Shown here piece after piece: positions 11,201 to 21,169 of a stretch of 64,000 bases of DNA. The translations under genes and the position numbers were made by a program. Source of the stretch: Pelecanus crispus (Eukaryota > Chordata > Aves > Pelecaniformes > Pelecanidae); contig NC_134659.1 in assembly GCF_030463565.1 (NCBI RefSeq), forward strand, positions 9,246,511 to 9,310,510, in the 5' to 3' direction. Every line of letters starts with the position of its first letter. Position 1 is the stretch's first letter. The notes below the pieces were generated by a model. It made no database searches, had not been told where the DNA came from, and saw nothing but the letters and a program-made list of their open reading frames with translations.

Positions 11201-14200
11201 CAGAGAGCCTGTGCTGGGTCACTTGTGTCAGGGCTGCCATCCCCACTTGTGTCGGCAGAGGGAGAGGCAGATTGGGCGACCTGTGACTGCAACCCACCTG
11301 CCTGCCAAAACATGTGCGCTGGGTGGAAAATAACCCTCCTGCAGAAAGACGGATGCGGCGTAGTCCCGAGCAAGGCACAGCACTGGCCTGTGTCCATGCT
11401 CTGCCCCAACCATTCAAGCTCTCAGAGCAAAAGTCAAGGTGATTTGCGCTTACTGGGAATATCATGGCTTGTCTTTCCTTGGAAATCAGCAAGGAGGGAG
11501 CTGGCACGTGGGCAATCTGTGCTCGGGTGCGCTGCTTGGGATGGTGGGCCCCCTTGGGCAGGCACAATGGACCCCCCCGAGGGCTGCTGGGCTTCAAGGC
11601 TGGCAGCAGGGTGGTCCAGCATCACAGCCCCTGCGGGAGGGGGTCTGTGCCCAGCACTGGGCACAGATGGGCTGGGAGGTTTGTGAAAGGCTGCGGTGCA
11701 TGCAGGGGGACCTCGCGCATGGGCGGCCCTGCCCGCAGGGGCTACCTCCTCTCGGCAGCCTGGCAGGGCTGTGAACTCCTGGGGGGGACGGCCACAGGTT
11801 TCCACGCTGCAGAGGTGCCATTCAGACACCCTTGCCCCACCCCACATCCAGACTGGGTCTCCTGAGTGGCATCTCCTGGTCCCCCACCCTAGCTTGCCTT
11901 CAAACCAGACAGCTTGTCCTCACCATCCTGACCAGGTGCTGCCCTGTCTGCATCCATGGGCAGCACCTGGCCACAGCAGCTGGGGTCTGATGCTGTAAGG
12001 TGCTGAGCACCCCCAGAACTGTCCCTCAGTGCTGACATCTGCCATCAGATGCTGCAGAGCCGGTGCCACTGCTCGCCCCTTCCTGCAGGGTGAGGTGTCA
12101 GTGCCTGGGGCTGGCAGCAGGGTAGGCAGTGGGGACTGCCTGGGCACCGACCCCACCGATGCCCAGGGATGGCTGGGGACTGGGGGACCCTGCCCACCCT
12201 GGGGGACACGCTGCAGAAGCTGGCGGGGCTGGTTTGCCTGCTTGTTGTGCACCACGCCAGCAGTGCGTAGGTGCTGGGGGCAGGGTCTGGACCCCTCTCC
12301 TTTGACCCCTCTGGCTGCCCACAGCCCAGGCAGCACTGCTGTCCCCCCACACAGAGGGACTGGTCCCCAGCCTGCCGGTGGGGAGCGGGGCACTGTAGTG
12401 ACATTTGGTAGCTGCCGTGGGTGCCCCACCCTGGGTAGGGACGAAGGTCACCGTGCAGAAAGTTCGGCTGCTTGCTGATGGAAAAAAATGGGGAAATTCC
12501 CTGCTCTGCACACATGCAAATGAGGGCTGGGGCTGGGGACCCTGTGCCCAAGCCTCCTGCAACTGCCCTCCCTTCTCCAAGCCCCGTCAGGGTTGGGGCC
12601 TCTCTGTGCTGCCCCCACCCTGGCCACCATCAAGGCAGACTGTCCCCTCTGAAACCTGTCCTCCACCCTGGTGTCCTGGACGTGGGGCACGGCTGTGTCC
12701 CCAGGGCAGCTCTCACTGCCCACAGCCCGTCCATACATCTGGATGGGCTGTGCCCATGCCCTGCCAGACAGACATACCCTCCTGATGGACCCACTCTCTG
12801 GAGCCAGAGGAGCCTTTGCTGGAGCCACATACGGGCAGGGCCACATCAAGACCCCAAGGACCAGGGGTATCCCTTGGAGCTGGTCACATCTTTGTTGCTG
12901 TGGCCAAGGAAGTCGAGGAGATGATAATGCCCAGGGTCCTGGGGGTAGGAGCTCGTGGGAGGAGACAGGCATCTGTCTGTGCTCTGCCGTGCAGGACTGG
13001 AGAGCACTGGACACCGTGGTGCTGGGATTGTGCAGATATGTGGCCAAGCCTGCCTGATGATGAGATGGGCAGGACCCCTCTTGAGGTCCCAGAGATGCAC
13101 ATGATCAGTACTGCATGCTCTGAAGGTATCTACAGACCAGGCTCAGGAAAGGGCAGAGCACAGAAGGGAATCTCCTAAGCTGTTGCCTTGCAAGTCCTGT
13201 TTTCCAGGAGCTGCTCTACCCCAACACCCGCAGCATCAGCAAGGCCAGCCACAAGCATAGAGGTGCAAGCGGGATTCCTGGGGCTGCTGGCACCATCCAT
13301 CCCAGGCTCCAAGCCCTGCTGCCTGTGGGTCAGAGGTGTCAGCCATGGCTGTGGCAGCTGGCCAGCAAGAGGGAGAGGTTGTCCTCTCCACAGTGATGGA
13401 GAAAACCCCAGGCTCCCGGTGCAGTTTTCCCCGCTCTCCTTGTGACTCAGTCCCATATGGTGAGTTGCTCAGCACTGAGACATTGACCCACACAGCCACC
13501 AGCCAGCAGCCCACAAAGGGCTGGAGCTTCTCAACACTGCAATAAGGCAGGAGCCAGCACCTTGCAAGATGTTCTCCCCTAGACTCAGGTCAGTAGCTCC
13601 AGCTTCACACTGAAGCCAGTGGTCCTGAGTCACCAGGTGACACAACCATATCCTGCTGGTATCTCCCAGGTGTGGCAGCTTGATGGGTGATGTGAGGCCA
13701 GCTGGCTCATGAGCACTGAGGAGGTGGTGATGCAGCAGTAATTGCAGCCTGGTGCCAAAGGCACTTGTGACTGTAGGTGGAGGATATCTTTCTGCTACTC
13801 ACAGCTTTGGGCAATTGCTGAGGAGCTGGTAAGACAGACAGCTTGGCTGGCAGGTGTCACAAGTCTGCCAGGATTTGGGCCATTGTCTCCTGGGAGAAGC
13901 TCTCAAACTCCAAGGAACCCTTTTGGGGCTGTCTGGGGCTCATGCCTGAGGCAGACTCCTCACCCCTCTGTCCCTGTCCCTGACAGCATGGCCATGGGCA
14001 TGGTCTGCTGCCTGCCATGTCCTGATCACCATGCTGGGAGCTTCCCCACCGGCTCCACTGAGTCAGATGCACCACCTGGGAACAGAGCTGGGCCTGGACC
14101 CTGCACCCTTGTGAGTGGCGGAGAGCTGGGCTCCCCAAGGCCACAGGACCAGGCCATGGGATCCTGGAGCCCCTAGATTGGGGATACACCAAATGCAGCA

Positions 14201-15399
14201 GTGGGATGCTGCAAGCACATCAAGACAGGGGGAGAAGGAGTCCCTGTGACGTGCTTTGACTCCCACTGTCTGCTGGGGAGCACTTACAGACTGGGTGGTT
14301 CCTGCTAGTCGCTGTACAGGCAGAGAAGGCCTGTGCAGGCTGAAGGGCAGTGTGCCATAGGCATGTCTCCCATGGGGATCCTGGCCACTGGTGCTGGGCA
14401 GCTTTAGGTCCGTTGGCCTAAAAGTAGAGGTGCTGTTCCTTTTCCCTAAACCACCTGGCATCTCCATCTCCAAACTCCAGGAGAAGAGTTACACATTATG
14501 GTCCGCAGGAGGAGGACATTGGTGGTTTGGGTCACCAGCCACCTGGGCTGCAATTACTCAAGTGCGAGGCAGAGGTGAAAGGCTGGACTACATGATGGAG
14601 AGCATAGGTCCAGGACTGGCCACAATCCCAGAACACTCCTGAGGACTCTTCATACTTGGGGCAGATGGTCCCTTGGTCCTACAAGGGTGTCTAAATTCTG
14701 TTGTCCTAATCATGGCCATGCAAATGAGGTCAGCGGGGGAGGACCTGGAAGGTCTCTCCCTCCTTGCTGGGACGTTCAGAAAATAAAACATTTTCTCTGA
14801 TCTCACTTTATGGGAGCAATCCTGGGGCTGCCAGCAGAGAGCAAAAGCAGAGGGGGGGAGAGAGAGAGTGGGATGCAAAAGGCGATACCCCATGAGCATC
14901 ATATGTGGCAAAGCACTGGAGGATTTCCCGCACCTCAGGACCTGACATCCCTTTATCTGCAGGGTGCTGAGTGAGCCTCCAAAGAAGGGAGAGGGAAGCA
15001 GAGAGTCAGCACTGAGCAGAGCTGGTGGGGCACAGCCAGGGTGTTCCTGCCCTGTGTGCCTGGGCTCCTGCAAGCTTGTGGTTGTGGGCACAGAAAACCC
15101 ATGAAACATGGGAATATCTGGGGCCATCTCCCTGCTCCCAGCACTTGCTGCAGACTGGCAGATAAGCTGCTGTGGGCAGGTGTTTGAGCTAGTGCTGTGC
15201 CAGGTTCCAGGGCCGGTGGAGGGGCAGGCTGCCAGGCAGGTGGTAACTCTGCCAGGCAGTGCGAGGAGCCAGTGGAGAGTGGCGTCCATTGGTCAGACAC
15301 TCGTGGGAAAAACTGCATGTAAGGATGTCCTTTCCCTTTACGTGGGGCACATGGGGCTCTGTCTTCACTGGGACAGGGCAGCAGCAGATCGCACCAAGT

Positions 15400-16070
15400 G
15401 TGCTGGATTTAGAAATAACATGTTGAGGAAAGCAGTTAGAAGATTTTAATAGGACATTTTTCCAAAAGAAGCAAGGAGGGATATCATTCAAAATACCTTT
15501 TAACCTAGAATTGCACTGAAAAAGGTCTTAAAATCCTACCTGGTCAAACCAGCTCCTATCTTCTCCACCTCAAACTACCAAATCTCACTTGAAGATTTTT
15601 TTGCTAATTTACTGGGCACTTGACAAACCCTTGGACCAGATCTAGCTCTCTTAAATGTGTCGCTTTTTGTGCAGAGTGGCTGCCTTTAGTGTTGCAGGAG
15701 CGCAAATGCTCCTTTATCAAATAGCAAGACTACTCGGGTCTCAATGGATCCCAGGTTGAATCCAGAACTGCTGAGCACAAAGCAAGGTTCTTGGCAGGAT
15801 TGTTGTGTAGATTGTGACCAAAATGATAAAAGTGGCTGAAGCATGGATGGAAACATCCCAGTGTGCAAGAACCTGAAAAAACACCAGGGATTGTGTGAAT
15901 GGCCTGTATCTATAACCAGCAGTGGAAGTGATCACAGGCAAATTGATAAACACTGAGAAATGCTGTGTTCACACTGAGCACAGGAGGCTTGCGCTCTTGT
16001 AACAGGAGGATGATGCATGCCAGCAGATACCCTCTGTCTTCCTCCTAGCCCAACACTTTATTTTATTATT
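15400..16070. other. AT-richer intergenic segment, unassigned
   Basis: Base composition shifts to AT-rich here compared with the flanks, with T-runs such as at 15595-15602. Open frames are short. The segment may be an old decayed retroelement adjoining the SINE, but I recognise no family motif. Confidence 0.35.
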
Positions 16071-16217
16071 ATCATAGAATCATAGAATGCTTTGGGTTGG
16101 AAGGGACCTTGAGAGATCATCGAGCCCAACCCCCCTGCAGTAAGCAGGGATTGAACCTGTGAACTTGGCATTATTAGCACCATGCTCTAACCAACTGAGC
16201 TAACCTGGCTGGTCTTT
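16071..16217 (-). mobile_element. tRNA-Ile-derived SINE with CR1 tail (TguSINE1-type)
   Basis: Read on the minus strand, the element starts with a tRNA-like head. The pol III A box TAGCTCAGTTGG is at 16202-16191, the anticodon-loop sequence CTAATAA matches tRNA-Ile(AAU), and the B box GGTTCAATCC is at 16157-16148. The head passes through CTGCAGGGGGGTTGG into a CR1-type 3' end (GGTCCCTTCCAACCCAA) and two ATTCTATG octamers at 16088-16071. A tRNA-Ile head fused to a CR1 tail is the layout of the passerine SINE TguSINE1, mobilised in trans by CR1 reverse transcriptase. All CpGs expected in a tRNA-Ile gene are now TG or CA, consistent with an old methylated copy. No obvious target-site duplication is seen, as is usual for CR1-type insertions. 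Confidence 0.9.
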
Positions 16218-16505
16218 GACAGACAGCAGACAAAAAAGACACCTAAAATGAGGTTGAACAGACAAAAAGCAGCAGCTCTGCCTCAGTCTCGTGGAGGCTG
16301 AAGTGAGCAAGGCTTGGAGGTGAAAGATCTTGCCATAATAACTGTTGATGTCTGTCCAAAACCTGCCCAAAACCTAGTTTGTCATTGCCAGTTGAGAGGA
16401 TCCCAGGCAGAGAAGACTTGACTTGGCACCCCGTCCTCTGTGTCTCAGCCTGAAGACCTGGCCATACCCCTTGTGCAAACACATCAGGGTTGGGGCACCT
16501 GTGAG

Positions 16506-16564
16506 GGTGAGAGCAGCAAGAAGGGTGAGAGACTGAGTCAGTTTTGTTTAAAACAGAAATCCCC
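16506..16564 (+). repeat. Left arm of a diverged inverted repeat pair
   Basis: The arm contains GTGAGAGACTGAGTCAG followed by a TTTAAAA-containing stretch and ATCCCC. Its reverse complement recurs at 18043-18096 with 37 of 40 matches over the core 16525-16564, and looser similarity continues outward through ACCCCTTGTG at 16465-16474. The interior between the arms is about 1.48 kb. The two copies belong to one dispersed repeat family in opposite orientation, or are the ends of one element. I do not recognise the family; LTR fragments or a nonautonomous DNA transposon are possible. Confidence 0.7.
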
Positions 16565-18042
16565 TGTCACAAAGGTCTGGTACTTTTCCCACTCCATGAT
16601 TGAAAATTGACAAGGAGCGTTAACTACTGGGTGCCAGCCGCTCAGTGTTTCTGCGGTTTCCTTGGAGTCTGCTTTGGAGGGATGCTGAGCCTGGGACATC
16701 GAGATGGGATCATGCTGACCAGTCACTGCAGGGGGACCAGGTCTCAAGAGCCATGTGCCCAGCCAGCCCAAGGTCAGGACAGTGGCACACCATCCACACA
16801 GCAGCAGCCTGGAGGCAGATAAACCCTGGGGGAGCTGTGAGTGGGAAGAGCAGTGCCCAGACACAGAGGGAGAACCTTGTCCTCCCAGAGGAGCAAGGAG
16901 CCCTGTGAGATGCATTTCTGTAGCTCCAAACCTGAGCCCATGATGGTACCCAGTCTTCTCCCTCCCCCTTTCCCCAATCCCAAACACCTTTCTGACCTTG
17001 GGTGGCAGAGTCCTGCCGACCTGCTGTGCCAGGAGGAGGAGCTGAGACCTCCCTAATTTCTGGGCAGGCAAGCCTGTGAGTTAGCTTGCAGGAATGCAGT
17101 CAGCATGGCGTGGGAGGGGAGGGACGACAACCTGACCCACGGTGGCAGTGCCGGGGGGATCCTGGAGTCTGTGGGTGATCTCTTTCCCTGCAGAGTGACC
17201 TGGTCACAAGCCCTCATGCCCACACCTGCACCTTGCTTTGGACACACACCACTTCCGCTGGGGCAGTGGAACCCTTTGTGCAATCCCCTTCCCTACCGAC
17301 CACAGTTACCTGGGGCACTGGGGATGACACAGCAGGGATATTCTCGTGGGTGAGCCTGTCCAGCCACAGATGTGCTGGATTTCAGCAGAGTTAGGGTGTT
17401 CAGCAGCATGGATCCTCTCACAACCATTATCCTCTTCTTGCAGTGTTGGAGACAGGATAAAGAGAGCAGTGTGTGCTCCTGGGCTCTAGGATGCAGAAGA
17501 AATGCTGCCTGGCAGGGAAGAATCACAGCAGAGGTGGCTGTGCTGCCCTCAGGAGACCCCCCTCTCTGTGGACCTCCATGTGTCTGGGCAGGTTTGAGCA
17601 CTGCACAGCACCAGCCATCGCCTTCTGCAGCACAGTTTCCAGCTGGTAGTCGCTGTGGTGGCTCTTTGCAACTCTCCAGGACTCACAAGGGCCCTGCCTT
17701 ACCCTCCACGTGTGTGTCCCTAGCAGCTGCTCGAAGCAGCATCGTCAGCCTGGCCAGCACATCTTCAACTCCTCAGCCCCCAAGCAACTGTGCTGGGCGA
17801 AATCATCTCAGTTCCAGGTATACACCCGGCCAAGTCACCAGCCGGTGTTGCAGAGACTGAATACACACAGGTACCACTGGCATCTCAGCCCCCCACAACC
17901 TGGGTGTGGACCAGCCCTAGGAAAGCCCTCCAAGGCCATGCCAGTGGGGTGCAGTCTGGGGCTTGTGCTTCCACTTCAGCAGTACCTAGCCCCTGGGCCA
18001 GGCACACCATATGGTGTTAATGTAACAAAATTCCTTGGGGAA
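16565..18042. other. Interior between the inverted repeat arms
   Basis: About 1.48 kb without a recognisable coding domain, polymerase, transposase or protease motif. Open frames here are short and overlap on both strands. Composition is closer to the GC-rich flanks than to a retroviral interior, which argues against this being the body of an intact element. Confidence 0.4.
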
Positions 18043-18096
18043 GGGGATTTTTATTTTAAACCAAACTGACTCAGTCTCTCACATTGCTGCTCTCCC
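18043..18096 (-). repeat. Right arm of the inverted repeat pair
   Basis: On the minus strand this reads GGGAGAGCAGCAA, then GTGAGAGACTGAGTCAG, then a TTTAAAA-containing stretch ending in ATCCCC, matching 16506-16564 on the plus strand. Similarity fades further outward on both sides. Just outside, at about 18125-18160, lies GGTCTGACCAGGTTACC, which could be repeat-derived but is not diagnostic. Confidence 0.7.
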
Positions 18097-18779
18097 AGTT
18101 TCACTCATCCCCACACTCACCCACACAAGGGGTCTGACCAGGTTACCATTGTGTGGCACCAAGCATGAGGGATGCTAGCAGATGGGTCTTCACTGTATCT
18201 CATGGGATCCTCTTTATTGGATACAGCAAACTGATGAGGACAGGTGCTTTGTACCCATTAGGAATCAACTGTTTTCACAGCAGCATCTTTAGCCTCTGAT
18301 CCTTTCTCATATCACCCGCCAAGAGCCTCAGGCAGGATTGTTGCCCTTTGTTTGGGCTTCCTTGTTGTGGTTGTCTTTACAGGTGCCATCATGGTGTTGG
18401 GGGAGGAGGAAGATGTAAGGGATATGCTTGTATCTTGTTGCTATCCTCCTGCTATCAAAGCACAAGTCTTGTGCTGGTGAGTCATCGACACCCAGGCCTT
18501 ATCAAAGCGCAGCACTGTCTGGGCTGATGCAAACACTAGATTCCTCAGCATCTGCCTGATGTTGATTGTGCCCCTGGTTATCAGTGCAGGCCATTCTCAT
18601 AATTTCCTCTTTCGGGTCTCTTCTGGTGCTTTCACATCCAGCCATTCCCACACACACTTTCTCCATCCCAGTCTTAGCATATGTGTTACATAGCTCTACA
18701 AGCAGGACAACAAACCTAGCCCAAAATGTTATTCTGATGACCATAACGATGTCTTGGACAGGAAAACCAGCAGCATAAA

Positions 18780-19780
18780 ACCTGCAGCAATAGTTATGTG
18801 AAAAAAGAAGGACACAATTAAAATTAAGAAACTAAGAAAATGAGGAAATTAAGAAAGTAAAAGTAGCAACCAAAAGAGTAAAATACTGGACATTATGTAA
18901 ATATGATACTGGAGGCACAGAGTAAATGTTTGTTCACAGTGTCTGTCCAAAGAGATTCTAGCAGTATTATAGCAAATGTTTTTGAAAAGCAAGTATGGGA
19001 GCCTGTTGGAAGTAAAGTGATATCTTTGAATAAGGCATAGCCATGTCCAAACAAGGCAAACAGTAAAGAGTGTAAACCTGGGCAAGTGAAATGTAAAACC
19101 ACAGTAAGGTGAGCCAAAACTTTTTTTGAGGAACAACTTGCTAAAAGCATAACAACTAACTTTCAAAAGTTTTTTTAAGTACACGAAAGATGGTTGCCTG
19201 CCAAAGAGGCTGGAGTCAACAAACAAGGGAGTACAACAGGAGCACTCATGGAAGATAAGCTGTAAAGAGAAGTGAGATGAATCCCTCGCATTGTTGTTCT
19301 CTGCAGAGGCACCCAGGGGCTTCCCAGGCCGGACTCTTTCTTCACAATGAAGTTAGATGAGGTCCCTCAAATGGGGATACCAGTAGAAGAAAATTTCAGA
19401 ACATGTTAGTTTATGTGAGTGGAGAGAAAAAATGCCAGGACCTTCACCTGGAGAAATGTCTTCACACAGAGGCTTGGGGAACTCACTGGTGGTGCTGCTG
19501 ACTAGCAGGGGATCCACGGCATGTGGTTTAGCAGTATTTATGGGGAAGAGTCAGAGCGATTTTGGCAGTGAAATGCTCTCTAAAGATTGAGGTCACCAGC
19601 TGGGTCTCACGGGGATCCTTTTTGGAGCCAGTGCTACTGATGACATTAAAAGTTACAGAAAGACTTATGGTGACAAATGATTGCCAGTTAAGTCAGTACA
19701 TGTCTGATAATGCCAAAGACAGCGCTTCTCAGGAAACCCCCTGTGCGGGTATGATGGAGTAGGAAAGGACCTTTCTGTTT
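18780..19780 (+). mobile_element. Ancient CR1/L3-like LINE ORF2 remnant
   Basis: This AT-rich block carries decayed, frame-shifted reverse-transcriptase ORF2 similarity in the right order on the plus strand. At 19113-19148 it reads AKTFFEEQLAKS, matching the FEEQLA block upstream of the RT in CR1-group LINEs. A T7 run then breaks a KFFKY motif at about 19165-19182. Around 19250-19310 is a degraded copy of the NEFFASVFTAED-type block. At 19592-19639 it reads VTSWVSRGSFLEPVLL, aligned with the RT motif SGVPQGSVLGPVLF. Stops and frameshifts rule out function. The age exceeds that of the SINE, judging by decay. Family assignment within CR1/L3 needs an alignment search. Confidence 0.7.
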
Positions 19781-20555
19781 TCATGCTAATTGACCTAGTA
19801 CCGCAAAGGGAGCTTCAACAACAAGGAGGGAAGGAACACAAGTGATGCCTCATACCCATTTCCCCTGACTTTGTCCAGTGCCTCTGCTTACCCGTGTGCT
19901 TTACGACCGGCTCCATGCTCTGCTGCACAGATGGAACTGCTCCCTTCCACTATTCTCCTAAGGAATCAGAGATATTGTTTAAAGCCCTCAGGACTGCAGC
20001 CATGAATAATTTTCCACCTGTACTGCTTTGTTTTCTCAGGCTCTGGAGCTTGCTCGGAGATCACAGAGTGGAGCAGGAAAGACAGGGAACCGATGCTTAA
20101 AACCTGGCCCAGGCCCTTGACAGCCATTCCCAGCAGATGGTGATCCCCAGGAAGGAAGCAGGGATACCCTCAGCATCCTAAAGGTGTGATACCAGCTCCT
20201 GCATCAGGGATGTACCTCCAACAGAGTGTGCACCCATGGGGTGATCCAAGGGAAGGCTCTGCCCTCTGCCAAGGAGCTGGTCCCACAGGGGACCCACTGC
20301 CCTGTGGGCAGCCTGCCCCATGCGCCAGCAGCCAAGCACGGGGGACTCGGGCAGCCCCAGCGCTGCTGTCTCCACCCCATGGGCAGGCGCTGGGGCCATG
20401 CAAGGAGCAGGGACGTGAGCCTTCCAGCCACCATGGACTGCGGGGCCCAGCGAGCCCCGTGAGCCAGCGCCAGGAGCTGGGGCACGGGCATGGCCGTGAC
20501 ACCAGGCATTGTCCCGGGCTGCGGTGCAGCAGCCAGCAAGAAACCAGTCATGAAA

Positions 20556-20752
20556 CCAATGAGCCTCCAGGAGGGACCCAAGCAGCCAGTCAGAGTCAAG
20601 CTTTCACAAGTGCACCCTCAGGAGAGACCCAAACGTCCAGTCAGAGACTTCCTCTCGCTGCAGCACCTGTGGGAGTGGCAGCTGTGTTCTGATTGGTCCT
20701 GGGAGCCACCTTGTTCTGCTCTGGAGCCAATCAGAAGTGACGGCTAATAAAG
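20556..20752 (+). promoter_or_regulatory. Candidate promoter-like cluster with three CCAAT boxes
   Basis: CCAAT motifs lie at 20556-20560 (plus), 20692-20696 (minus, in TGATTGGTCC) and 20727-20731 (plus, AGCCAATCAGA, an excellent NF-Y match). A TAATAAAG element follows at 20745-20752. Upstream, two about 30-bp near-copies sharing CCAGTCAGAG start about 20570 and 20622. The arrangement is promoter- or LTR-like, but no plausible transcript unit was recognised downstream. Confidence 0.3.
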
Positions 20753-21012
20753 GGTTGCCAGGGGATCGGCATTTCCTGTTGCTGGAAAAAAATGATGTCA
20801 GAATAGCTGAAACGGAAATGACTGGCCTGCGCCATACCTGGAGCCTGGAGGGAGCCTGGACGCCTCCTCCCCCAGCCCAAACATGACCCTGGCGAGGCTC
20901 TGTGGCCCTGACACGGGGAGGCATGGGGACACCTCCCCGTGGGTGCCTCCCTCCAGAGAGCGTAAGGTTCCCAAAGAGCAGACCGGAGGAAGGCTGAGGT
21001 CAGTGGCACCTC

Positions 21013-21165
21013 TGGAGATCACTAGTCCAACAGCCCTGCTCAAAGCAGGGCCAGCTAGAGGAGGTTGCCCAGGATCATGCCCAGATGATGCCTCCACAAA
21101 CTCTCTGGGTAACCCCTTCCAAGGTCTCCTCCAGGTGTGGGCATGGAAGGTTTTGTGCAACACAG
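21013..21165 (-). mobile_element. CR1 LINE fragment (3' part of ORF2)
   Basis: On the plus strand the segment GGAGATCACTAGTCCAAC followed by CTGCTCAAAGCAGGG is the reverse complement of the CR1 3' region. It continues through CAGCTAGAGGAGGTTGCCC and the CTCTCTGGGTAACC block. Translated on the minus strand it ends in MILGNLL, the C-terminus typical of CR1 ORF2 (consensus MVLGNLL). The terminal ATTCTATG octamers are missing, so the copy is truncated at its 3' end too, and the frame is disrupted. Confidence 0.85.
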
Positions 21166-21169
21166 TACT

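Larger units (their letters stand above)
5100..15400. other. Gene-poor intergenic sequence, GC-rich
   Basis: No reading frame here shows a recognisable domain, a plausible run of spliced exons or codon conservation; the open frames are short or overlap on both strands, as expected from GC-rich noncoding DNA. No CR1 tail, LTR or tRNA gene was recognised. Small items noted: a pyrimidine-rich degenerate array near 5490-5640, a MEF2-type site at 7365-7374, a C13 run at 8284-8296, and an octamer ATGCAAAT at 10702-10709. Confidence 0.6.

Noticed and set aside
16145..16217. A functional tRNA-Ile gene
   Set aside because: The acceptor stem does not pair, the 3' side runs into a CR1 tail, and all CpGs are mutated; it is the SINE head.
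18849..19226. 125-codon minus-strand hydrophobic frame resembling a membrane protein
   Set aside because: It is antisense to the AT-rich LINE remnant; T-rich codons give Phe/Leu by composition.
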